A DNA stretch of 64,000 bases, from assembly GCA_033065855.1 (NCBI GenBank), contig JAVXUO010002524.1:62001-126000 (forward strand), written 5' to 3'. A program made the translations under genes and the position numbers. Every line of letters begins with the position of its first letter. Position 1 is the stretch's first letter. The notes below the pieces were generated by a model, which saw nothing but the letters and a program-made list of their open reading frames with translations, did no database searches and was not told the origin of the DNA. Positions 1 to 10,772 of the stretch are shown here, in pieces. Source of the DNA: Escallonia rubra. Lineage: Eukaryota; Streptophyta; Magnoliopsida; Escalloniales; Escalloniaceae.

Positions 1-732
1 AACAATGCTGAGAAGGCTTTTGTTTTTCCTGCTAGGTTACTAATGAATCGACGTAAGAAATTGACTTGGCCTAAAAAGAGCTGAAGTTCTTTCTTATTCG
101 AAGGGGTTTGGTGTTTATAATATCCTTTGCTTATTTTTATCTATTTCGATTATCTTTTGATGAACCAAAAATCCTAGAAAGTTTCCTGTAGAAACCCCAA
201 AAGCACATTTCAAATGATTCATTTTTAGACTATGTTTTCTCATCCTTATGAAGGCGTACTCTAGTTGCCATATATGTTCTTGATGATAATCTGACTTAAT
301 AACTACATCATCAATGTACACCTCTAAGAATTTGCCAATCATATCGTGAAATATTAAATTCATTGCCTTTTGATACGTGGCCCCAGAATTTTTTTGGCCA
401 AAAGTCATTACTACCCATTCAAATGTCCCGATTGCTCCAGGCATCTAAATGTTGTTTTATGAACATCTTCATCCTTAATAAAAATCTGATTATACCCAAA
501 ATTTCCATCCATAAATGACATGACTGTATGCTTAGATGTTGAATCCACTAGTAAATCGATAATAGGCATAGAATATTGGTCTTTATTTCTAAAAGCAATG
601 CATACCTTTAACTTACCATTTTTCTTTAACACAGGAACAATATTGGACATCCATTCAACGTACCTGGCTAGCCAAATGAGTTTTGCCTTGATCAGTCGCT
701 CGATTTTCTCTTTTACTAACAATGTCACTTAA
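1..732 (-). pseudogene. Reverse transcriptase fragment of the left gypsy element
   Basis: Two frames on the minus strand join across a frameshift near 411-444. The upstream part has KKNGKLKVCIAFRNKDQY and MDGNFGYNQI, matching RT motifs for the template grip and the first catalytic Asp region. The downstream part has the catalytic box YIDDVVIKS. From about 125 to 1 the reading continues into LFLGQVNFLRRFISNLAGK, the conserved RT-connection region of gypsy elements. The RT role is certain by motif. The copy is broken and runs off the window. Confidence 0.85.
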
Positions 733-1632
733 TTTGACATTTTCCTGAGGCCTTGTATGAATAGTCTGAATCCTTGCTTGATTGGCAACCTATGCTCCAC
801 CAGCTTTCTTTCTAAACCAAGCATTTCCTCGTAGCTCCATGTGAAGTAGTCCCTATAGCTTTTTGACTAATTCTATGATCTATTTTTGAACTTCTTCTAA
901 CAACTGAGCGCTAACGAAAATAGGCCGCAGATTAGCCTCTGTCCCTAAATTTACTTCTACAAAAGGGTCATGTGTCTCAGCTTTTAAGTCATCCATCTTT
1001 GTCGGGGCAAATCTTAAATTCTATAATCGAATTCCATCCAATTGATCTTCTTCATCGCCTTCTATGCATTCCGCCCAATCAATAGAAGACAACTTTGCCA
1101 ATCTCTTTTTCATGGCATATATCATTAATTTTTTGAAGGTTTCTTTCACTGCTTACTGTCCTAATTATCCATGAACTCAACCATTATCGGTCCTATTTCT
1201 TAATTTTTAGTACCTCTTTTGCCCATTTGAGTAATGATGACAGAAACATCTTCCTTTTCATGTCGTTCAGTGCATTCTCTTCTTATGTGACTATCCATCA
1301 ACAACCAACTAATTTTTTGTGGAGCAAGGACCTTCTGCTCCCAGGTCTCACCATTCCTTTCTTTGTTTTCATAAAATCAACATCTTGGTTGCACATCATC
1401 ATCCCATCCTCATTTAACGTCAATGGCTTCATTCCCTGCTGGTAGAACCTCGCCTCCTTACAACTTGAGTTTGTCAGGAATTGGCTTATCATCCGCCCAA
1501 ACCAATTCTACCACCTTCTTCCCATCATTTTATTCCCTCCAAAATATCAACACGTGGTGAAGGGAAGACGGTATACAATAGTTGATGTGTATCCAATATC
1601 TCCCTAACAAGGCATTAAAGCTTGATGAGGAA

Positions 1633-2163
1633 TCACTGACAAAAAAATTGTGATATTTTGTCTTCTTTCCTACCGTGAGCTCTATCGAGACTACACCTTT
1701 TGGCCTTGAAATACCCCCAAAAAAATTGCATACCATAACTTCGGATGGGATTAAAAATTTCACATCTTTGCATAACCTTTTTCAGCATCATGATTGGTAG
1801 GATGTTTATTGCAGCACCATTGTCGACCAAGACTCTGGTCACTGGCTGGCCATCCATCAATATGGAAATGAACATGGGCTTTAAATGTTCTATCCTTTGT
1901 GGGTCTGGCTTGGTCAGGATAACCTGATTCCCACGGTCGATGATGATACCTATATTGGAATTACTCTGTTCCAATCCATCAAACACATCATCTTCCTTTT
2001 CAAGGGCAAAGTTGTTTGGTATTGGAGTTTTGACATCCTCCATATCTTCTTCCCCATTCTGAAGGGACTGCTCTCCCTTTGACTCAAAAGTGAGGGGCAA
2101 AATATATATCATATTGCAGTTGATACTAACCTCGTGTTCGTCAAAGAGCAATTTCCTCCTCAC
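1633..2163 (-). pseudogene. Retroviral-type aspartic protease fragment
   Basis: The minus frame carries ILMDGQPVTRVLVDNGAAINILP followed by a hydrophobic MMLKKV stretch. This is the active-site region of a gypsy-type aspartic protease, which would process the polyprotein. The active-site triplet reads D-N-G; D-x-G variants are usual in plant gypsy elements. The frame lies between gag relics (higher coordinates) and RT (lower), as expected. An overlapping frame at 1530-1763 continues the C-terminal half (FNALLGRYWIH), implying a frameshift. Confidence 0.7.
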
Positions 2164-3096
2164 CTCGACCTTTTTGTCTCCTGTACCTGTTACGACTCAT
2201 TTTTCTTCATCCTCCTCGCTTAAAACATCCATCTGTAACTCTTTGCCCACCGATGGCTCTTTAACCTGCTTAATTCTCTCAAACTTGTTAGTACTCCTAC
2301 TCTGATCCCCAACTATCGCCTGAGGCATCACCTTATCTACTCGTCTTTACTGTACTATATCCTCACATTACGCCCCTATTTTCCATGTCCACTTCTTTCG
2401 TTCAAGTTGGGCTTGCTGAATTTCCATCTCTTAGCGGCAAACGTCCTTTGAACTCTTCTTTTTTGCGTCCTGTCCAAATCTTGATAAGTCCCGAAAATGA
2501 AACATTTTCTTAACCGATTGTGTGCCAATGATTATCGAGTGGCACTTTGGGTTTTAGCATTGTTAGCTATCCCCGATATTCTTTTACCTTCCTAAACTCA
2601 CCTCTATGTCCAGCCGTTATAGGATTTTTACCCTTATAATTCTTGGACACATACTTGGGATCAAATGGCCCAAATTTTGGTTTCATCATTCTCGAGTCAA
2701 AGTGTCTTGGCCCAACATTATTCTGATAGATCATCTTATTAGCCATATTCGGATGATTAAAGTTCATACCTGGTTGATTTAAGAAATTTTGTTTTTCTTG
2801 GCCCATCTTTCGATAGCCTTCCTGCAGCATTTTCTTACGGGCCAAGTTTTCTATTTCCCGTTCCTTTTGCCACATTCTTTTTTACCATTATTTTGAAGAA
2901 CCACAACTTTGGCACATTAGTTCTCCGATAGGCCGAATCTTGGATATGGATGTTCCCAATTTTAGCAGCATACTCCCTTTATTAGAACTAGACTCTTTGC
3001 CAGCCCATATAAATCTTTATTTCCTCTTGCTGTTATAGCCAGTATTTTCATTCATATTAGAATCAAAACTCTCATCTTCTAATATCACCTTCTCCT

Positions 3097-4441
3097 CTAT
3101 TTTTTATGATCAATGATCCTCTCCAAAGGTTTCCTTGCTTTAAAATTGTCTCCCTCTGAACTCTCTCCGTCGCTCGAGCATTCGATCAAATTATAGTCAA
3201 CCGATACCATGTTGAAATTGAGCGCCATCCCTAGGAAATGGTCACTATCAACCTCCATCACTTCCTTGTCCTTATCGACAAACTTCAAGAGTCCAGCTTC
3301 AATTTGATCATGCACAGCATTGCAAAAAATAACATAGTTATTAGTTTTGTGACTAATGGTATTTTGCCATTTACAAAATTTAGCTTTCTTATCCTTTGGT
3401 GCCCTAAAAGGGCCCTGAAGCTAAATGAACTTTATCTTCAGAAGGTGGTCAAAAATCCGATCTACTTGATTTATATTGAATGAATATTTTTGCAACACGG
3501 GCGATGGATTCAGCTTGTTAGGCTGCTTTGAAGGTAAGCTAATAGGACTTCTAACTTTAGCCAAAGGTTTACAGGTGACTAGTTTCTTTCCGACCATTTC
3601 TGTAAGATATATTTCCAAGTTGATGGGATCTTAAAAGTATGTTCTCATCGATGGATTCTTCTTGATTTTTTCCTCTTTTAACAACGTCTCATATCGAGCC
3701 ACCCTAGAGGATAGTTCAAAGACAATTTTGGACATCATACCCTCAAACTTCTTTCTAATTTCAAGATCTAAACTGTTAAGAGCCAGATTTGCCAATTCTG
3801 ATTCTGGCATTTGGAAATGACATTTATTCTTGGAATCTTTAAATCTCTCCAAAAATTGCTTTGCACTCTCCCATGAGAACTGTTTTAATCTAGCCAAATC
3901 GGCCAAAGAAATTTTCGATTCCATCTTGAAAAATTATGCATAGAATAGATCTTCCATGTCTCTCCAAGAGAACACTGAATTTGGTGGTATATTTGTGAAC
4001 CACGAGAAAGCTACCCGGTCAGTGAATATTAGAACCATCTTAATTTGGCCCATTCATGCCGACCTAATCCCCACATTGAAAGGTAAACCTCACGATATGC
4101 TAGATGGTCGATTGGTTCTCTTTCACCGTAGAATAGGCTAAACTCTGGGATTTTCACTCCATTGGGAATCTCCATTTGGTCAATTTCATCAGGGTATGAT
4201 TTTCTGTATAGAGGCCTATCAATAGGCATGTTTCCTTGACCCACACCCACTTGGTGAAACTCATAACGAGGTTGGGCCCTGAACCTATGACCCAACCATT
4301 ATCTATCATTTGGTCAAATAAGACCAGACATTTCCTCAAACATAAGGTTCTAGAATCTAGCAGTCCCCTATTGATTTCTTCTATGAGGAGGAGCATATAT
4401 ACCCTCAATTCCGGGACCACTGCTGTATTGACCAACTCCAT
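3097..4441 (-). pseudogene. Gag fragments of the left gypsy element
   Basis: The minus strand holds several broken gag pieces. 4029-4295 has PEFSLFYGEREPIDHL, the start of the retrotransposon gag domain. 3631-3924 has LKQFSWESAKQFLERFKD and a tail ending YETLLKEEK. 3421-3618 is the linker with YSFNINQVDRIFDHLL. At 3300-3400 a CKWxN-x-H-x-N-N-Y-V-F segment resembles the Cys/His segment of Tat-type gag, running into AGLLKF and a VDSDHFLGMA stretch. Frames shift between these blocks. Assignment rests on family resemblance. Confidence 0.65.
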
Positions 4442-5300
4442 TCTTGAAAACTCGAATGTTATTAGGCCAAATCACGGGCTTTTTAGGTCCATTTATGCGT
4501 ATACCTTTTTTACTTGGCCCTGGCTCCCTTCGTCAGCAGGTACATGAATGTACCAACCAGATTTATATGGGTGACTTGAACTTAACACGTTCGATTGTTT
4601 AATAGCATTCTCGATTCTAATGGGATCGGAGAAGCATTTGCCTTTATCGTGTCAGCTTGGTGACTGACAGTGGCCTTTCCTTTTGCAAGTTCGAATCCAT
4701 TATTTTAGCAATATAGGTTGTCTATTTTTGGATTTCTCCCGATAGACCTTTAATTATCCCTCTTTCAGAGGCACCTCCCTCCTCTGATAATCGTCTCACC
4801 TCCACTATCTTAGAACTAGACTAATCTTAGTTGTTGACCACTTTACTCAAAACCATGTTTTTGTTTTGCATGATGGTCATAAGTTGAGACATCATATTTG
4901 TAAACACTTGCATGAATGAACTAACTTGGTTCATTCATTGAGTCAAAGTTGGACCGTTCTGATCGATGGCCGACATCTCAACGCCAAGACTTGAACCATC
5001 ATTGGAGCTTTCCCCATTGGCACTTCCTGAGTGTCGAACATTGGTGTTCACACTGTCAGTCCTAGTCACGCCATGGTGGCTTGAATATCTCTTTCTTTGT
5101 CCAAATTTTCACCATTATTGGCAGTTTGGATTTCAACACCATTATTGGCGCTATTCAATCTTATAGCATTGTTATGTGTGCTTGGCATAGTTTCCCTTTC
5201 AGCTACAAGAGTCCCATCGGGCATGTCAATGTTTGCACTGCTGAGCAAACTCGCTATCGATTTGTATATCTGCAGCACATTCAATAAACAATGCATGGTC

Positions 5301-6111
5301 TTTTTTTGCCTTTGAAGCCTGAGGACTTCACTAAAAATAGAAACTTACTAAAGACAGGATGCTAAACAAATTTATAAATGATGCGCCCACTGAAACGAAG
5401 ATTATTCTAACAACATAATGAATACATGTACTACAATGTATAAGATTCTCTATCGATACAAGATATATGATATGAGAACCTAACAAAAGGTAAAAGAAAA
5501 TGACGAGTATGTTACAAACTTAATTTCTCTAAGTCTAGTGTGATTTGTGGATTTGACTACCCCTTTCTCCATTGTCTTTCTCTTCTCTTTATTCTTGTTT
5601 GTTTGTAACCGTCCTCTATTTTGTAACCGTCCACTTCTATCTTTATTCTATGAAATGGTTTCACGGGATTCAGCCAATTGTAACCGTCATCATCGGCCGT
5701 TCCTGGCAACACCTGTACTTTTCATGCAGTTCGTTCACTGACCACTTTCATCGATCGTTTTGCTCGTTTGACAGTTGTCCGCCTCAAGAACTGCTTATCA
5801 ACCGCTACTGCTAATTTTCCTACCTTGTTCCCACGTTGATCACTACTACCGATTATTTTACACTCGTTGACGGTTGTTTCCTTTGCACAATTTGTTCAAA
5901 TTTTGTTTCACGCGTACTTTGCACCAAATTGCTCGTCTTTGTTATACCGCTATCGGCAACTGTTGATCCATTAGTAACCGTAGTAGTCGTGCCTACTTCC
6001 GCATATTTCTCAAAGCACTTTCTATGGTCCTTAGAATGCCACGTGTCTGTGCTTTTATTAACTATCATAAAAAAAATATTTATGTAGCCAAAAGATATCA
6101 TAAAAATTATT

Positions 6112-6114
<3 letters not shown>
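5301..6114 (-). other. Non-coding stretch, probably leader/LTR of the left gypsy element
   Basis: No coding signal was found. Position just upstream of gag on the minus strand makes this the expected place for the 5' leader and LTR. On the minus strand around 5370-5395 the sequence TTTCAGTGGGCGCATC could be an LTR end (CA) followed by a primer-binding site (TGGGCGC), but no second LTR is in the window to confirm it. Repeated GTAACCGTC motifs occur at 5606-5690. Confidence 0.3.

Positions 6115-6157
<43 letters not shown>
6115..6157. repeat. (TG)n microsatellite
   Basis: An uninterrupted TG dinucleotide tract directly abuts the left edge of the microsatellite-flanked repeat copy 1. Confidence 0.95.
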
Positions 6158-6158
<1 letters not shown>

Positions 6159-6428
6159 CTTACAATGATATAAATGAGGGAGATTAAGTTTGTTAAATTG
6201 TGAGAAAATATTGGACTTGTGTAAGATATAGGAAAGTTTTAATATTTGAATGAGTTATATGAATTCAAAATTAATTAAGAGAGAAAAAAGAGATAGTTTT
6301 AAAGTAGGACATGCTGGCGTAGAAAAGAGAGAAAAATGAATTCATTTGATTGGTTGAATACCAAATGGCATAAAAATAGACATGCAAAGTCTGAAAGAGA
6401 AATTCATGTTCTCTCAACTTTAGTTATA
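6158..6428 (+). mobile_element. Microsatellite-flanked (Micron-like) repeat, copy 1
   Basis: This AT-rich unit begins at GACTTACAATGATATAAATG after a (TG)n tract and ends CTCTCAACTTTAGTTATA. A diverged copy with the same order of blocks is at 44587-44634 plus 46674-46902, there flanked by (TA)n on both sides. I see no terminal inverted repeats. An element without TIRs set between dinucleotide tracts resembles rice Micron elements, which insert in (TA)n. MULE-A is inserted exactly at its right end, and a second piece of its tail lies at 9754-9820. Confidence 0.55.
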
Positions 6429-6472
6429 GGGGCCCGATCCACACCCACCGGTGGAGAAAAAAATTTTCTCCA

Positions 6473-6745
6473 CCCAACCGCTTGTAAGACAAGCGGTTGG
6501 GTACTGTGTCATTTTCTCGTGGGCCCCACCACAAAAAGCCCAACCGCATGTAAGAGAAGCGGTTGGGTATGATTATTTTTTTGGCATGGGCCCACCATAA
6601 AAAACCACTCCACCCAACCGCTTCTCTTATACGCGGTTGGGACAAATTTTTTTTTGCCCAACCGCTTCTCTTATAAGCGGTTGGTAACCCCTTTTTTTTT
6701 TAACAATTTTTTAAACAACCAACCGCATATAAAAGAAGCGGTTGG
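6473..6745. repeat. Left-TIR hairpin array of MULE-A (five units)
   Basis: Five perfect hairpins lie at 6473-6501, 6539-6567, 6613-6641, 6658-6684 and 6719-6745. Each core has the arm CCAACCGC, an 11-nt loop and the arm GCGGTTGG. Loops are variants of ATGTAAGAGAA in either orientation. The first unit is extended to 13-bp arms with a 3-nt loop. Confidence 0.95.
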
Positions 6746-6835
6746 TGGCTTTTATTTTGGGTGGCTCCCACACAAAAATTTTCAAATTTTTTGATTGGCT
6801 GACACCAAAAAAAAAAAAAATTCGAGCCAAGGCTG

Positions 6836-7015
6836 CCACGTGGCATCATCCGCGCCTGCCACGTGGCCCAACCGCGTGAAGGGGCGCCGGTTGGTGCCAC
6901 GTGGCCTCCTCAGCGTCTGCCACGTGGCCCAACCGCGTGAAGAGACGCCGGTTGTTGCCGCGTGTCTTACACGCGCCTGCCACGTGGCCACCACGCGCCT
7001 GCCACGTGGCCACGC
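6836..7015. promoter_or_regulatory. G-box cluster, left arm of MULE-A
   Basis: Six CACGTG cores, each within GCCACGTGGC, lie between 6836 and 7015, interspersed with CGCGTG and GCGCCGGTTG. GCCACGTGGC is the classic plant G-box bound by bZIP and bHLH factors. Whether it acts here is unknown. Confidence 0.7.
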
Positions 7016-7816
7016 GCGGGAAGGTTATAATATTTCAGGTTATAATATTTACATTCCAAACCAACATATCTGGATGTTTAACCTAGCTTACCAACACATT
7101 AGCAATAGTCATTATTTAAATGTATTAAAACAAATCCTCACTTCCCACCACTCCGAACGGTTAATTACGCCAGTTCTCACTGAATGTAGCGCCAACGTGG
7201 TTATATAGCAATATACCCCCCGACGGCCCCTACACCCCCAAGACCTCAAAACCGCTTTGAAGTCAAGTTTTTAAATGTATTACGTCAATTATATACCCAA
7301 TATATCAGGAAAAATTTTAAAGGGGGAAAGTTACCAAAACACCCGCTACTTGTGCAAAATACCCCCTGGCAGTCATCGCCGGTGCGTCACAAGTTCCTGA
7401 ATTCACCCGGGGCAATAAAATTTTTCGGGTGTCTGACACCCTTTGCCGAACTAAAAGTTATTTTAAGGCATGTATCATGAGGCTGGATCCTTCCTAGCAA
7501 AATAGTCACCGATGAGCGGCAAATTACCGAAATGCCCCCGGGGGTTCACTATGACCCCAACGCCCCCGAACCAGCTTCAAAACAACATTTCAGGTTCTGT
7601 GATTACATTCCTGAACTAAAACTGTGTAATTAAAAACTTGGTGCGGGAAAATTACCGAAACACCCCTCGCGGGGTGGCAAATTACCGAAATGCCCCTGGC
7701 ATCAGGAAAATTCTCAAAGGTGCCTCGAAATGCTACTTTACGCTTCGTGAGTTCATCATTGGCCTAAAAAGTACGTTACGGATTTTTCGCGCAAAAATCG
7801 CGAACCGGTGTCCGGG

Positions 7817-8452
7817 GCGAGCGCTGAAAGGGCCGTGCGGGCAAAAAAATAGCAAACGGCTCCGGAATGGCGCCAAATCCTGGGGAATGGAACTTCCCAA
7901 CATCCTAGGGTACTCGTAAAAGTTTCGCGCGAAATCGCGCTAGCTTGGTATTTTAAATTAGACTGCGAAGGTACACGGTTCCCCGTAGCAGTTAGCCCCT
8001 CTACAGCGCTTGGAAAAATCTGAAATTTTTACCTGATACAGATGCTTTCAGAATAAATAGGGTCTCTTTTTTGCACTTTGGCCAAATCACGCTCTAGCTA
8101 TTTTTTATAAATCCGTGAAAAAGCTGTCTAATTAAAGGGCGAGCGCTGAAAGGGCCGTGCGGGCAAAAAAATAGCAAACGGCTCCGGAATGGCACGAAAT
8201 CCTGGGGAATGGAACTTCCCAACATCCTAGGGTACTCGTAAAAGTTTCGCGCGAAATCGCGCTAGCTTGGTATTTTAAATTAGACTGCGAAGGTACACGG
8301 TTCCCCGTATCAGTTAGCCCCTCTACAGCGCTTGGAAAAATCTGAAATTTTTACCTGATACAGATGCTTTCAGAATAACTAGGGTCTCTTTTTTGTACTT
8401 TGGCCAAATCACGCTCTAGCTATTTTTTATAAATCCGTGAAAAAGCTGTCTA
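7817..8452. repeat. 322-bp tandem duplication inside MULE-A
   Basis: The block starting GCGAGCGCTGAAAGGGCC occurs at 7817 and again at 8139, giving a 322-bp period, with only a few differences. Each copy contains TTTCGCGCGAAATCGCGC, a near-palindromic CG-rich motif. The same block, with more internal sequence, forms the 597-bp tandem repeats of MULE-B. Confidence 0.85.
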
Positions 8453-8866
8453 TAAATGTAATGTAATACGCTATTTTGAATCGCTATAAATGTAATACGC
8501 TAAGTGTAATACGCTGACTTGATGTATAAGGAAATTCAAAATACTTACTTGTTGTGACTTGATGTATTTGAAGAAAAATCTACCGATCTTCTAGCGATTA
8601 TTCACCGATCTTCTTCTAGCGCTAATATTTTTTGGTTTGTGGAGAAAAAATGCGGAGCAGAGCAGAAATGTGGAGAAGAATGGTTGGGGGGAGGGGATTA
8701 TAAATAGAGAAGAAAAAGGAAGAGAGAAGAAAAAAGAGGGTTCGTGTCTGCAGAAAAAACCCGTGAGTGGTGGCAGAAAAAAAAAAAGGACTCTGCAAAA
8801 AAGGACAGTCACGGGGAGGAAGGACAGAGTCACGGGGAGCCATCAGGCGCGTGGGGGGATGGGCGC

Positions 8867-9347
8867 CACGTGGCAGAAGGAGAGGGCAACCCGCGGGCCC
8901 CTTCAGGCGGTTGGGCCACGTGGCAGGAGCGGGGGAGGCCACGTGGCACCGCCATCGTACCAACAGGCACAATTTCCCGCGTTTGGCCACGTGGCAGGCG
9001 CGTGGAGGCCACGTGGCAGGCGCGTGGAGGCCACGTGGCAGGCGCGTGGAGGCCACGTGGCAGGCGCGTGGAGGCCACGCGGAAACAACCGGCGTCCTTT
9101 CACGCGGTTGGGCCACGTGGCAGACGCTGAAGAGGCCACGTGGCACCAACCGGCGGCCCTTCACGCGGTTGGGCCACGTGGCAGGCGCGGATGAGGCCAC
9201 GTGGCACCGCCCAGGCGCACCTTCCCGCGTTTGGCCACGTGGCAGGCGCGTGGTGGCCACGTGGCAGGCGCGTGTAGGCCACGCGGCAACAACCGGCGTC
9301 CCTTCACGCGGTTGGGCCACGTGGCAGACGCTGAAGAGGCCACGTGG
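8867..9347. promoter_or_regulatory. G-box array, right arm of MULE-A (15 cores)
   Basis: Fifteen CACGTG cores in about 480 bp, nearly all as GGCCACGTGGCA. Many are spaced by a repeated GGCGCGTGGA unit, clearest at 8995-9080. This is an expanded version of the left-arm cluster and makes the element strongly asymmetric in length. Both strands stay open for over 180 codons here purely because of the repeat. Confidence 0.75.
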
Positions 9348-9436
9348 CAGCCTTGGCTCGAATTTTTTTTTTTTTTTTTTCAGCCAATCAAAAAATTTGA
9401 AAATTTTTGTGTGGGAGCCACCCAAAATAAAAGCCA

Positions 9437-9685
9437 CCAACCGCTTCTTTTATATGCGGTTGGTTGTTTAAAAAATTGTTAAAAAAAAAGGGGTTACCAA
9501 CCGCTGCTAAGAGAAGCGGTTGGGCAAAAAAAAATTTGTCCCAACCGCGTATAAGAGAAGCGGTTGGGTGGAGTGGTTTTTTATGGTGGGCCATGTCAAA
9601 AAAATAATCATGCCCAACCGCTTCTCTTACATGCGGTTGGGCTTTTTGTGGTGGTACCCAACCGCTTGTCTTACAAGCGGTTGGG
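9437..9685. repeat. Right-TIR hairpin array of MULE-A (five units)
   Basis: Five hairpins at 9437-9463, 9497-9523, 9540-9568, 9613-9641 and 9657-9685 mirror the left array with the same CCAACCGC / 11-nt loop / GCGGTTGG plan. The unit at 9497-9523 differs from its left partner at three loop positions (TGCTAAGAGAA) while both arms stay intact. Confidence 0.95.
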
Positions 9686-9738
9686 TGGAGAAATTTTTTT
9701 TCTCCACCGGTGGGTGTGGATCGGGCCCCTTAGTTATA

Positions 9739-9840
9739 TATATATATATATCAAATGGCATAAAAATAGACATGCAAAGTCTGAAAGAGAAATTCATGTT
9801 CTCTCAACTTTAGTTATATATATATATATATATAGACACA
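9739..9840 (+). repeat. (TA)n tracts bracketing a duplicated tail of the Micron-like repeat
   Basis: After the right target duplication of MULE-A comes (TA)n, then 9754-9820 repeats the last ~67 bp of the Micron-like repeat (from CAAATGGCATAAAAATAG to CTTTAGTTATA) with no difference seen. A second (TA)n tract then runs to about 9833. Confidence 0.85.
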
Positions 9841-10772
9841 CATACACACATGATTTTGTCCTTCTTTGACCCATCACTTATACCACCGATAGATTGTAGA
9901 AAATAATTAGCATTAAAAGACAAACTACCCACTTGAAAAATAACTACTTCCACTTAGAAAGTAGTTATCAATTAATAAGTAACCAACAACACTTATCCAT
10001 TATCAATAGAAACACATTTTCAGATGTTAAATTTGACATTTGCCCCAAAAGTAAACATGTATCGCAGAGACACTTCAATTAACTTTTAAGCACGATGGAT
10101 CCGTGATAATTCAAATCACCGAATTAAAAAAAAAAAAAAAATTCCAACCACATTATTAATCAAAAATTTTCCTTCTACGGTACGTGCTCCACGGAGTTCA
10201 TAAAGTGGTAAAGATTTTTTTGACTTTTGAAAAAGAATGAATGGACTTTACTAAAAGATAAAGAGAAGTCCTATTTCTACCCTTTTTGCCCTGACTGACT
10301 ATCTTTGTCTCCACTTGTTGAGGGGTGAGGTGGTGTCTCATGACTGGTTAGTCCACGCTCTGAGTAACAGCCGTTCCTCTTCCCCGCATCAAAATTACCA
10401 CTGTTTTTATATATAATAATAAATAATAATATGGAGTACATATTTACCCCCGATGAGAAATAAATTACTCAGAAATTTTTATTTATTTTTTTTGTTTATG
10501 TATATTTTATATATTTGCCTCTGTCAAACCCGTACGGACCGATTTATGTTGCGAACCAAAAATTTCCTCTGAAAATTCGCATCATCGGATCTGATATGGG
10601 TGTTTGTCGTCCTTCAATCATGACAAGATGGTGGCCATGATTGCAATTATTATTGGTGTCCTTGCAACTTTTAGATTGGATTAGATTAGATTAGATTCAC
10701 CTTTTTTCCATTATTTTTTCGTCTTTTTTTTTTTTAAAACGATTTGGCTTGTGACCCAAATCTGACAACGCC
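9841..10772. other. Intergenic region and presumed promoter/5' UTR of the NF-YC11 gene
   Basis: No coding signal. The stretch is AT-rich with an A-tract at 10126-10140, TATA-like sequence near 10408-10425 and a GATTAGATTAGATTA direct repeat at 10676-10697. It must contain the promoter and 5' UTR of the gene starting at 10773. The transcription start cannot be fixed from sequence alone. Confidence 0.5.

Larger units (their letters stand above)
1..5300 (-). mobile_element. Decayed Ty3/gypsy retrotransposon, Tat/Ogre-Retand-like, cut by the window edge
   Basis: Reading the minus strand from about 5300 down to 1 gives the order gag, aspartic protease, reverse transcriptase, which is Ty3/gypsy order. 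Every domain is interrupted by stops and frameshifts, so the copy is dead. The gag and linker style, the protease motif VDNGAAINILP and the RT box YIDDVVIKS resemble the Tat lineage (Ogre/Retand) from family knowledge. RNase H, integrase and the 3' LTR would lie left of base 1. No LTR boundary could be fixed. The stretches between the listed domains (733-1632, 2164-3096, 4442-5300) carry only short broken frames of the same polyprotein; for example 2567-2875 is a basic, Asn/Lys-rich linker. Confidence 0.8.
6429..9729. mobile_element. MULE-A: non-autonomous long-TIR Mutator-like element
   Basis: Termini are GGGGCCCGATCCACACCC on the left and the exact reverse complement on the right. The 9-bp target duplication TTAGTTATA is at 6420-6428 and 9730-9738; 9 bp is the Mutator-superfamily signature. 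The inverted repeats extend roughly 590 bp inward, with extra repeat expansion on the right side. No transposase was found. Long open frames in the right arm are by-products of CCACGTGGC repeats. The interior (7020-8860) is non-coding, has a 322-bp tandem duplication and shares blocks with MULE-B, so the two belong to one family. Confidence 0.85.

Noticed and set aside
1633..2163. Protease D-N-G instead of D-T/S-G as an inactivating change
   Set aside because: D-x-G variants are common in plant gypsy proteases and the copy is already dead from frameshifts, so nothing special follows.
8622..9440. A 272-codon minus-strand open frame and overlapping plus-strand frames of 185-234 codons in MULE-A
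   Set aside because: They are all generated by CCACGTGGC/GCGCGTGG repeats that are open in most frames on both strands. The composition is pure repeat and no domain is present.
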